A stretch of 64,000 nt of DNA, taken from NCBI RefSeq assembly GCF_035222485.1, contig NC_085920.1, positions 558,001 through 622,000 on the forward strand, written 5' to 3'. A program made the translations under genes and the position numbers. A model generated the notes under the pieces. It did not search any database. It worked only from the letters and a program-made list of their open reading frames with translations, and had not been told where the DNA came from. This document shows positions 52,466 through 62,100 of this stretch, in pieces; the first letter of the stretch is position 1, and every line of letters starts with the position of its first letter. Source of the DNA: Podospora pseudoanserina. Taxonomy: Eukaryota > Ascomycota > Sordariomycetes > Sordariales > Podosporaceae.

Positions 52466-54250
52466 CTACTCCCCCTTCCCCCTCGCCAACCCAACAACAT
52501 CAACCCACTCCTTTGGCCTTCTCCTCCCCTCCACCTCCAAAAACCCCTCCACATCCCTCGCAAAACCCAGCAACTGCTCCTCCGCCCCCCACTCCCCCAT
52601 CCCCATCACCCCCACAGGCAAAACCCCCTCCCCTTGCTCAGCCTCGACATAACCCCCCGGACAAGTGACAGCCGGACAACCACTCGTGTTAGCCACCCAA
52701 GCAAACGTCATATTCTTTATACTCAGATTCCCATCCGAGCACCCATACGCCTCGTCCCCGTCACAAATCTTCCACCCTGCTATCGGAGTTGTAGGCGTGA
52801 GAACAATCATGCCTGGGTGCTGCTCCCACAGCCAGGCCAGGTGCGCCATGATGACGTGCCTGATTTGGCCATAAGATAAATAGTCCGTTGCTGGGGTGTG
52901 CGTCGCCGCGGAAACAAGCATGCGGCTGGCGTGGTTGAGGGGGGCGAGGTAGTTACTGGGATTACGGGCGAAGGCCTCGGTTGCGGCTTCGGTGAGGCAG
53001 GTTGCCGCGTGGGCTAGCTGCCCTTCCCTCAGATAGGGGAGGGAGATGTCGACTGCGGTGTACCCCTTGACAGTGGTGAGGTATTCAACGCAGGAGCTGA
53101 AGACTTTGAGCACGTCCGGGTCCGCGCGGGCGATCCAAGTGCGGCAGATACCCAGTGTTTTGTTCGACCCAGGAGAAGGCGGGACGGACAGACACAAAAG
53201 GTTCTGGCCTGGGTCGGAGGGGTTAGGTTGGGACATGACACGGTAAGCGATGGTCAGGTCGGCTACCGTTGATGTCATGGGCCCGACAACACACATGGAC
53301 GTGGCGCGGGAGCAGGTGCGGTTAAAGGTTGGTTTGAGGCCGTAGACGCCGCAAAAGGCAGGGGGGATGCGCATGCTGCCTCCGGCGTCGGTGCCGATTG
53401 CCACCGGCACCAGTCCCGCACAGAGACCGCTCCCCGCGCCGGAGGAGGAGCCGCCAGGGAAATAACGGGTGTTGTACCAGTTCGTTGCTGTCCCTGTCAC
53501 GGGATTACAGCCGGTGGTGTCCATCCCTATCTCGTGCTGGTTCATCTTGCCCACCATGATCGCGCCCTGCTCTTGCATCTTCAACGCGGGCCAGCACGTC
53601 TCCGGTTCGGGCTTGTTGAAGTAGGCGACCGTCTTGTCGACCTTCATCCCCATGGTCGAGACATACCCCTTGACTTCAGTGTCGGCCTTGACGCCAAAGG
53701 GAACACCGTCCAAAATGCCGAGCTGCTTTCCCTCTTTCCACCGCTCCGTGCTCTCTCTGGCATGTTGAAGCACCTCATCGACATTGGACTCGATGAACGC
53801 AACAGCATATTTGCTCTCCTCGTCACCAACGTCTCTCCTGATAAGAGGGAGGAGCGCCTCGACTACATCAAGGGGAGTAGCCTGACCTGACTTGTAGAGC
53901 TCATGGTAATCAGCAATCGAATTGAACCGGCCCTTGCAGTCGGCCGACTTGGGGGTGACGAGGTACCCCTCCTCAAGCGACAGCATAGGGCCCGTTTCCC
54001 CAAGGGGGGCAACATCAGGCTTGACGCGCCAGGGGACAGAGCTGTCGAGTCCAGGGGCGTGCTTGGGCTGGCCAAACTTGGCGTTGTTCCAGAGCCATTT
54101 CTGGAGGACGGAGGAGTTGGATAACAGAGTGGAGGCAATAACCAAAGGCCAGCCTCTCAGCGGCGGGTTGTGGTCCTCTTCGTGATGATACTCGAGGGCA
54201 GCGGCAGGTGCCTCTTTGGCGCCGGGGTAGTTGGCGAATTTGTCTCCCAT
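52466..54250 (-). CDS. Amidase signature family enzyme
   Basis: A serine amidase, of the fatty-acid-amide-hydrolase-like group by length and motifs, 594 residues. I start at the ATG at 54250 (MGDKFANYPGAKE); the open frame begins 39 bp earlier with TTG. A 62-bp intron with a GTAGGT donor and GCAG acceptor seems to lie in the 5' leader at about 54291-54352. The Ser-Ser-Lys triad is visible: K188 in GVPFGVKAD, S269 in GGSSSGAGSG and nucleophile S292 in GTDAGGSMRIP. The substrate is not evident. Neighbours do not suggest a pathway. Confidence 0.92.
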   Translation of the reverse strand: MGDKFANYPGAKEAPAAALEYHHEEDHNPPLRGWPLVIASTLLSNSSVLQKWLWNNAKFGQPKHAPGLDSSVPWRVKPDVAPLGETGPMLSLEEGYLVTPKSADCKGRFNSIADYHELYKSGQATPLDVVEALLPLIRRDVGDEESKYAVAFIESNVDEVLQHARESTERWKEGKQLGILDGVPFGVKADTEVKGYVSTMGMKVDKTVAYFNKPEPETCWPALKMQEQGAIMVGKMNQHEIGMDTTGCNPVTGTATNWYNTRYFPGGSSSGAGSGLCAGLVPVAIGTDAGGSMRIPPAFCGVYGLKPTFNRTCSRATSMCVVGPMTSTVADLTIAYRVMSQPNPSDPGQNLLCLSVPPSPGSNKTLGICRTWIARADPDVLKVFSSCVEYLTTVKGYTAVDISLPYLREGQLAHAATCLTEAATEAFARNPSNYLAPLNHASRMLVSAATHTPATDYLSYGQIRHVIMAHLAWLWEQHPGMIVLTPTTPIAGWKICDGDEAYGCSDGNLSIKNMTFAWVANTSGCPAVTCPGGYVEAEQGEGVLPVGVMGMGEWGAEEQLLGFARDVEGFLEVEGRRRPKEWVDVVGLARGKGE

Positions 54251-54719
54251 TTGGGCAGTGATAGCTTCAGAAACTTGGGCTGACCCCAATCTGCAAATAC
54301 CCGTCAGTTTTAAGCCTCGAGAAAGAGGTTCATGCAGGTGACCTACCTGCTGACACTGCTGACTGTTGTTTTCCGTCTTGATAAGAATGGCAAATCAGAC
54401 AAAGGCAGCCCGTATCTCTTGGGCTGGGGAATCGGGTGAGGTGAGATGCGGATAACAGGGGCCCTTGAACGGCGTCATTTGCTGTCCAGTCAAACGGGTT
54501 TTTTCAACAGGTCCGAGATCCGAACCGAGTTGGATGGCTTTGACGTCGATTTGAGAATCCCAGTCGAAAAATAAACAGACCGACCACAGCTGTGATGTCA
54601 ATTCCTATTCTGACTGTTCGTCTTGCTCTCGTCTAAACTCCCTTACCTTACCACCTCACCAACCATGGCTCGTCTGGAACCAGGGGTCCAAGACGCTGAC
54701 CAAGACACACTGACGGACA
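54251..54719. other. Amidase leader and flank up to the inverted-repeat element
   Basis: Holds the upstream region of the amidase gene. A plus-strand ORF (MARLEPGVQDADQD) at 54665 runs into the inverted-repeat element and is probably chance. Confidence 0.4.
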
Positions 54720-55273
54720 CCTACGGTGGTATTCGTTCGCCTCTGTCTCAGAACCTCTTTTGCCCTATAAAAAGCGGCCTTGGTATCATTAATCCGGCTA
54801 AAAGCCTCGTACTATAGCTTTAAAAGCATATAAGTATAAAGTTATAAATAAAATGTAGCTAAATTAAGGCTTTTACATATATTATGATTTTAAATAAAAT
54901 AAAATAAATAAAATAAAATAATATATAAAATATGAGTAATACTATTTATAACTTATATATATATATATAAATGTAACTTTAACTTTATATATTACTGTAA
55001 GTCTAACCTTATATTTAGTATATATACACTAATACTATTACTACTACTATTACTATTACTATTATTTTAATTATCCTGAATAGTATTAAAAAATATAATA
55101 AATAAAACCAAACTTTTTCTACTGGTAGTTTTTATGTTCTATTATATTTAGAAGCTTTTTGTAGTATTAATATAGCAAAGCTTTTTCTATATGCAGCTAG
55201 TCAGGCATGCTTTGCCGGGCCTTTAGTGGGGCCAGAGAGGTTTTGAGACAGAGGCGAACGAATACCACCGTAG
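54720..55273. mobile_element. Non-autonomous TIR element (MITE-like), AT-rich interior
   Basis: The ends are inverted copies over about 43-48 bp. The left end reads CTACGGTGGTATTCGTTCGC and continues CTCTGTCTCAGAACCTCT. The right end, read on the minus strand, is the same with one or two changes. Similarity stops exactly at CTACGG on both sides. A TA dinucleotide is the outermost pair of the core, and ACAC flanks both ends. This allows either a Tc1/mariner-type TA target or a 4-bp duplication. The interior (about 54820-55190) is nearly all A and T with no coding capacity, as expected after repeat-induced mutation. No transposase is present. Confidence 0.8.
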
Positions 55274-56634
55274 ACACCACCTGCCACCGCTCCCGTTAAA
55301 AAGAGGGGTACCCACATCGACCATGAACCTCGGCATCTTTTTCCTTGTCTATCTTAAACAATGCCTCCTGATCAAGACACCAAGCAGCACAAGCAAACAA
55401 GCACAGCATGCTGTAGTGTCAAGTTAACATTCCGACAGTGATATCTATAGGTAGAATCATCATCGTGTGGCGTCGTGGTGTAGCAACGTTGTAGACCAAT
55501 CACATTAAATCCATCCCTTTCAACAACCAACAGAGCCCTACCGCAAGCTTTAAATCCCATTTTGTGCAACCATAGCATATCCGTTTCGTGTCACCATATC
55601 AAAATCACCACATCAAAAATGAGCATCCCAAAAATTGTTAAATAACCCCGAGACCTTTTTCTCGCCCAGCCGTCTCTCTGCTTTAAGTTTCCGCCTATTC
55701 TAAAGCTCGAAACCACCGAAAGCTAGGTAGGTAAATACCTCTCTTATCTATATCTTATCCCTTCCCTGCCGACCTGCAACTAAGCATCAATAAAATCGAT
55801 GCCCAGTTCCACAAGTACAGCGCCAGTTGCAAAATCAGAAAAAACGCTGTTAAACCACAGCATATCCCAGACTTGCCGATTCACCCTTTCTTTCCATTCC
55901 TGTAAAAGTGAAAAAAAAATAAAAAAATTCCCCAGTCATCAAAAGCCAGCCAGCCTGTTATCCAGACCCCCTTTCCTTGAATCCTGAAAGAAAGAAGAAA
56001 CCACCGCCATCATAGATAGTGGTGTGATGAAAAAACAAACTCACCCAACCCCGGATGTCGCGTGTCAAAGCCAAAAAAAAACGAATGATGCCTTTCCTTT
56101 CCCTTGTTTCCCCTTCCCAATTGCCATGCCGAGAATCTTCGCTAATAGCTGCGTAAAAAACAACAACTCGCTGAAGTTTCAGTAAAAGAGAGAGAGAGAG
56201 ATATCGCCGCCGCCGCCCAATGTTGTGCCAAACGTGTGTAATAGTGTCGATGTAACGCACGAACTGTTCCTCCCAAAAGCAAATCCATGCTGTCCATATT
56301 TCCGGGGTTGTGTGTGTAAACGACGGTAAGAAAGCGAAAAAGGTCAAAATAAAAAATATGATGTATAAAAAAACCAATAACGCCTTCAGCTTCGAGAGCT
56401 GATATTTCCCTGTGCCCCATGCCCCAATTCCTAAACGCCTTGATAGGAAGCCAAATGACGTGATGAAAAAAAAAGATGTCCAGGCTGAGAAAGTCGAGAG
56501 ACAAACTCTGCTGCTGGAATGCTTGCCATTCCGGGCCATGCTGATAGATTCGCCCCCTTGTTGTAGTAGTTGCAGACTGTGCCCGGACTAATTCGTGATA
56601 ATGCCGAGTAAGCCCTGCTGTCCTAGAGATGCCC
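55274..56634. other. Gene-free stretch
   Basis: 1.36 kb with no supported gene. A GA microsatellite lies at 56189-56200. The right part is the 3' flank of the minus-strand hypothetical gene. Confidence 0.45.
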
Positions 56635-58188
56635 TTACCGGCCACCAAGCCTCAGCAGCTTCGTCCTCAGCCAGAGCACAAACCCGGCCCAGTAGCTTTG
56701 CGTCTTCCGCTTGGGGCCGCTCCCTCTTCGCGGCCGAGTCTGCTCAAACCGCACAGCGTCGACATTAGGGCCGAAGGCGGGCGGCGTCTCGAGCGGAACG
56801 CTGTCGTACTTGCGGCTCATGAAGCGCATCTGCTCCTCGCCGCTCGGCGAGTCGGTGTGGCGCCTGTTGATGGCGTCGCCGACCTGGGGAGCGGAAGAAG
56901 AGGTGTAGACTCCTTCAAGGTCCTGTCGCGAAGAGTTGCTAACGGTCGTGCCCTCGGTCCAAGAAGCGCCCTTTCTACCAAAGACAGCCTGGATGCCACT
57001 AGAGGTGGATGCGGGGGGAGAAATAACATTGCTAAGGCTGTTCCCAGTGTTCTTGCGGTGGATGGACGGACGGGCTGGGGCTCCCTTCTCGATGCGACTC
57101 GCTTCCTTGGTGTCCCTACGCTCCCTCTTCTTGATCATCTCGCGGTCGTACTTTTCCTCCTTGATGTTCTCGCGCTCCTCAAACTTGCGGCGAGCGGCTC
57201 GGATCTTTTCGGCGCGGTTAGCCGTGTCCAGCTCGGAGCGGCTGCGAAGTCGGGGAAAGTTCGCCATGTCGAGCGAGCTGCGCAAAGGCGACATTTGAGT
57301 GGCGCCAGAAGATGAGTTGTTGATTGTTCCGGCTCCGAGACTGCCGGTTGGCGAGTCGAGAGTGGTGCCCAAGGACACGCTGACGCTGTTTGTCAACTGC
57401 AGATCGGACTGGCTAGTCGTGGAGATGGTGCCATTCGCAAGTCGAGAAATGACAGTCGCACCTGACGCCGACCTGGAAGTGCCACCTGTCGTATTGATGC
57501 GAAGAGAGGGCGCTTTGGAAGGTACCTCGGTGTATGACCCGGTGCGCTGGCTCTGGAGCGATGGTCGGCGGGGATTTGAGAGATTTGACTGCGATGATAA
57601 CGCTGGTGGCGGGGCAGAGGAGTGGCTATGGCTGTGGTTATGGTATTGCGCGGGAGAGTCAAAATCGTCAAAGTCGTCCTCGTTTTCGGTAATAGTGGGG
57701 GAGCAGTTGCGCTCGTTGTGAGTGCTATTGATGGTATTCGCAACGGTATTGTCAAACGAAGCAAGCGAGTTCGCATATGACAAGGGTGGCGTCGACGTCC
57801 GCGGGGCCTGCGCAAAAGGATGGATGAAAGCTCCTCCGCGAGGACCGCTGCCAGTAGAAGCTTGCGACGGCGTACGGCCGTGGTGGAATTTGGCTCGAAT
57901 GCTGCTTCCGCCGCCTGGAACAGACACCACGTTGCTCTCGACACCCAGACCCATTGCTCCTCCTGATAAGCCACCAGGGAACGCCTTCTCATCCCACTCC
58001 CCATTCTCCAGCTGCTCAATCGACTGCTCATCCCACCCTCTATCCAGATCCAGCGAGTTCTTTTCCGAATGCGACAGCTTCAGGTTCTTCGCTGTCTTCA
58101 ATATTGGCTTCACCATCTTTCCCCTCGCCTTCGTCAGCTTTTTATTGAGCACCGCACCACCGCCAACGGTCGTCATTTCTGGCAACAT
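56635..58188 (-). CDS. Conserved-looking disordered hypothetical protein
   Basis: A single exon of 517 residues from the ATG at 58188 (MLPEMTTVGGGAVLNKKLTK); a second ATG four codons on is also possible. I do not recognise a named family. The first 60 residues are basic (KMVKPILKTAKNLKLSHSEK). Residues 60-320 are Ser/Thr/Pro-rich and disordered, with an acidic DDFDDFD patch. A charged coiled coil follows near 325-370 (AEKIRAARRKFEERENIKEE, then KYDREMIKKRERRDTK). The last 20 residues (SYWAGFVLWLRTKLLRLGGR) form an amphipathic or membrane-touching helix. That tail suggests membrane association, but the function is unknown. The antisense frames are shadows. Confidence 0.72.
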   Translation of the reverse strand: MLPEMTTVGGGAVLNKKLTKARGKMVKPILKTAKNLKLSHSEKNSLDLDRGWDEQSIEQLENGEWDEKAFPGGLSGGAMGLGVESNVVSVPGGGSSIRAKFHHGRTPSQASTGSGPRGGAFIHPFAQAPRTSTPPLSYANSLASFDNTVANTINSTHNERNCSPTITENEDDFDDFDSPAQYHNHSHSHSSAPPPALSSQSNLSNPRRPSLQSQRTGSYTEVPSKAPSLRINTTGGTSRSASGATVISRLANGTISTTSQSDLQLTNSVSVSLGTTLDSPTGSLGAGTINNSSSGATQMSPLRSSLDMANFPRLRSRSELDTANRAEKIRAARRKFEERENIKEEKYDREMIKKRERRDTKEASRIEKGAPARPSIHRKNTGNSLSNVISPPASTSSGIQAVFGRKGASWTEGTTVSNSSRQDLEGVYTSSSAPQVGDAINRRHTDSPSGEEQMRFMSRKYDSVPLETPPAFGPNVDAVRFEQTRPRRGSGPKRKTQSYWAGFVLWLRTKLLRLGGR

Positions 58189-58529
58189 TTTCCTTCTTTC
58201 TTTTCTTTTGTACTGCCCAATTTGCGCAATTCTCCTTTTTTCCCAGTATGCGGGGAAAAGTCGATGATTCGGAGTTCCCAAGATGACGTTGCTGCCGCGT
58301 CTGAATGTCGTCTTCGATTTTTCGGATCCTCCGGAATTCAACAGCGCTGCGCGCGGTTCAATTTTCAAGCACGACGACAACGACAAAACCAGCAAAAAGG
58401 AACAGGGAGAACAAGACGAGACTGCGGGGCTGAATGCATCTGATGGTCGCAGTGCCAAAACTAAGAAAATAGAGACTTCCCCCTCTTTTTTTCTTTTGCG
58501 ATCTTTGCCCCGAGGGCTGGGCCTTGCAC

Positions 58530-58531
<2 letters not shown>

Positions 58532-58578
<47 letters not shown>
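58532..58578 (+). repeat. (CT)n microsatellite
   Basis: Uninterrupted CT dinucleotides over 47 bp, about 345 bp upstream of the hypothetical gene start. On that gene's strand it is a GA tract, a common fungal promoter element. Confidence 0.95.
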
Positions 58579-58581
<3 letters not shown>

Positions 58582-58987
58582 CCTCCGAATCCACCGAGCA
58601 GCAGCCCCCAGATGACACCAAGTAATAATGACTGGAGAGAGGGAAATAATGCCGTGTGTCAATCAATCAAGCCACGAAAAAAAGCGTGGACAGGGCAGGC
58701 ACCAAAACAAACAAAAGGGCGGGGGGCAAGAGGGGAAGTGATTGATTGAATGGTTGCAAAATGTCTAATTCGACGTCGAGCGGCGCGGGTGTGGGATAAT
58801 TAGACGCGGGCGCGGGCCTCGTTGATCGGGTCTCCTGTCTCGGTCGCGCGCGGGGTTGATGGTGGTGATTGTTGATGGGTGGTCGCAGAAGTAAGGGGCG
58901 ACTGAGATGCTGTGACGGATGTTGTGATGAGGAGTAAAGAGGAGGGGAGGTGGTTGGTGTAAATTGGGCTGTCGGAGAGGGGTGGTG

Positions 58988-59081
58988 TGGTGGTGGTGGT
59001 GGTGGTGGTGGTGGCCGTGTGTAGGTGGTGTGTGTGGCCGGTAAAATGGACGGATGGATGGATGGCCAAGGAGAGGATAAA

Positions 59082-59111
<30 letters not shown>
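58988..59111 (+). repeat. Cluster of simple repeats: (GGT)n, (GGAT)n, (GGA)n
   Basis: GGT repeats at about 58988-59014, GGAT near 59050-59065 and GGA at about 59088-59111. Confidence 0.85.
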
Positions 59112-59113
<2 letters not shown>

Positions 59114-62100
59114 TAGACGAGGGGAAATCCAGGAATTCAAATGGGTGTGGTGGGATGATCTGATGGGGATGCTTCCCTCGATCTTCGTTCCCGGCGGTGC
59201 GCACCACCGTGTTGCTGGGTCCCTGGGTGGAAAGGGAAGAAGCACTAGGCGGGAGGAGGGGCCACTACGGAGTACTACCTGCTGGCGCACGCACCAAGGC
59301 ACGAACGCCTAGCCACTGATTCAGCCTCACTCCCAGTCGATGGGCGCCATGTGTGGGGGAGAAAAGAGGGGGCGACAGGGGTGGTGTCCAGCCAGTCAGC
59401 CGTCTGCGTCCGCGAATCCGCGTTCGTCAGCCACACCACAGTCCGGGTTGATTGGACAAAGGCCAGCCATCAGCTGCTGTAAGTAATTGCTGCTTTGCGT
59501 GTGCTTCTGCAGCACAGATGGATTGACTACAATGGCTATGGCTGGCCAGTGCTGAAGATATGTATCAGTGATAGTAGATAGTAAGTATGCTCCTATGTGT
59601 AGCCATCGTCGGTTGCTCCGCCAGCACCCTGCCAGACGTTTTACAAAAATTGGCTCAACCCGGCCTCGGAATATCCGACCATACCGGCGGTCAAGAAGCA
59701 AAAGGAAGAAAAAGATGGAAAAAGATCTGGCCCCCTGACTACACTACAGAAGAGTCGATAGCGCCAGCGATCCATGATTCGACGGGTGGATCTGCCGGCT
59801 CCGACAGCATGTTCCCGCGATTTCTTCAAGATGGCACTAGTTGTAGCAACAGGTGAAGAAAATGATGGCCGGTTGCGGTTGCAACGGGGATCGGTGATCT
59901 CTGCAAAACAGCAAAGCTCTTTGGGCTGCTGGCGTGTGAAACATGCACGCGCTTGGGTCCTTTAGGGTTGGATTCTGTTTCCGTTTTTGTTTTCTTGCTG
60001 TTTTTAGCCCGCCAGGGACCATGACACCGCTCTCTTCAAAAGCCCAACGTCTCCGCTTGCTAGCAACTGCAAAGTTGACCGCATCTTCAAAACGACCGAA
60101 CACAAAGTAAAAAAAAAATCCACGCTTCTCTTTTTGCACACTTGAGAAGAGAGAGAGAGAGAGAGACAACATGGCCGTGCAGGAAACAGGAAGGTGCTCC
60201 GCTTACTGGAGTATATGCAATGTAGGACAGCTCAGACACCTCAGACACCTCATACAGCAGCACCAAAGACAAGAGTCTAGCCAGCCGACCAAGCAGTGTT
60301 TCTCAATTGCTAATACTATTACCGGAAACATGGAACTTCCCCATGGTTTCATCAAGAGCGGTCAAAGTACCACTACTCCGTAATCACTCGCCGTTCTCGT
60401 CACCTTGCACAGATTGCGCGTTCATCCAGAGGCGTCGTTTGTGGTGAACTGACGACGGCGGTATCTGCTCCTGGAGGTGAGCATTGAGGTGCCATGGTGG
60501 AACGAACACATTTGAACGAACCCCGCACCGCCGAAGCCGGTGGCGGGCACACAACGCACTGGGGAACGTGCAATAACTTCCCCTCGTCTTCCTCGGACCC
60601 CTCCAACCCCTCGAAGCTCCTCCCCCTCCACACGGATGTGGTGTTGTGGGTTGCGCCGTGTCGGTGTGGACGAGCTGCAGTTTGGTTGGCTTCTTTGCGC
60701 GCCCAGCCGCCCATCCGCCGCCGCCGCCTTCTCAATTTGTCTGCTTCCAAACATGTTGCTTGCTGTTCCCATGAGCGTCACCGCCACGGCTCGACGGCAC
60801 GACCCGAGTTTGAGCCAAAAACCCCGCATCTTGTCCTCCTACCATCCTGACTGTTGTCTCTGTTGTTTTTCTTTTCTGCGCGTTGCTCTAGGATGCGAAC
60901 TGGGGGTGGAGAAAACCGGGGGAGGAGGCGGGACAGGATCCACGGATTGTCTTCCTTCTCGGTCGGCGGTGAACATCAACGGTGAAGGTGGGGCTTTTAC
61001 CCGGCCGGGGCCCCTGCCGAGAATGGATGGGTGGGCGGTCAAGTCCCAAGTTGAGAAGATGACCCAAGCAAAGGCGGTGGCCGGATCTCCTTCCCTGCCT
61101 GATACGGATGCTCAAAACACTGCCCTTCCCCTTGCCAGCCGGTGAAGAACTTTTCCCCCTCTTCGTGGAAGCTTTATAACGGCTTGCACGGCTCGCTATC
61201 TCGCCGGTGGCTGGAACGAGTTAAACGAGAGCAGGAATAGAGAAGGAGACACAAGCAGATAGAGTATCATTGGACCAACCGTTGGCCCAGCACACTTGGT
61301 TGCTGCAGTTGAAACCCCCAACGTTGGACTCGATTGACCTGCCCTCCGCGGTTTCCATGCATCGCCCCGGCCATGGGTGGCGTCGGCGATAAAAAATTGA
61401 AAATAGAGATAGAGATGTGAGATGAGAGGGACAAAGGAGCTGTGATAATGCGCATTTAATGCACATTGCATAATGGACCATGAGGAAAAGGTCTGGATGC
61501 AAGCTTTCCCCCTTCATAGTTCTCCCGTCCTTCAGATCGCGACGAAAGCTACCACTAGGTAGCAAATAGCTGCGAAAGAGAAGGAATCATACAGTTGCAA
61601 CAAGCAACAATCAAGAGGGTCAAAGAGCATATAGCTCTTCAAGACGCAAAGGCACTTGCTTGCATTGTTTGTCCACTGGGACGACGGCTCACCCATGGGC
61701 TTATCCTGGCCAACGCAAGTCCTAAGAAGTCTTTCCATGGGCCTACTGCTTAATATTTCTTGCCAATGTCAGATGACTAGGTGCCGGCCCTGGAGCCCAG
61801 AGAACTTATAACAGGCCGAATAAACTTGTAGGTAGACAGTCCATGATGGTTGATGATGAGCTGACCTGAATCCTAGTGGCGGAGGGGATACGCCGTTCTT
61901 CATAGATCATGGCAATGTTGTCGTCTCGAAGCTGAAACAGAGAAATAGAACAAGCTCTAGTCTTCTGATTATAACCGGCCCCTGGTGTGAAGCGAGACCA
62001 ATTCTCTCGGGATGTCTGAAATCCTAAATCTTGAAGACTCCTGGTGGGCGAGACACCAGAGGTATATGGCAGCCTGGAAGGTGGTAGAGTTGTTTTATCT

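Noticed and set aside
54250-54289. Extending the amidase to the TTG at 54289
   Set aside because: The frame upstream of the leader intron reaches a stop without an ATG. The first ATG, at 54250, gives a normal family length.
54665-54817. Short ORF MARLEPGVQDADQD running into the inverted-repeat element
   Set aside because: More than half of it is the element's left end and AT core, so the reading is chance. No continuation is seen on the far side.
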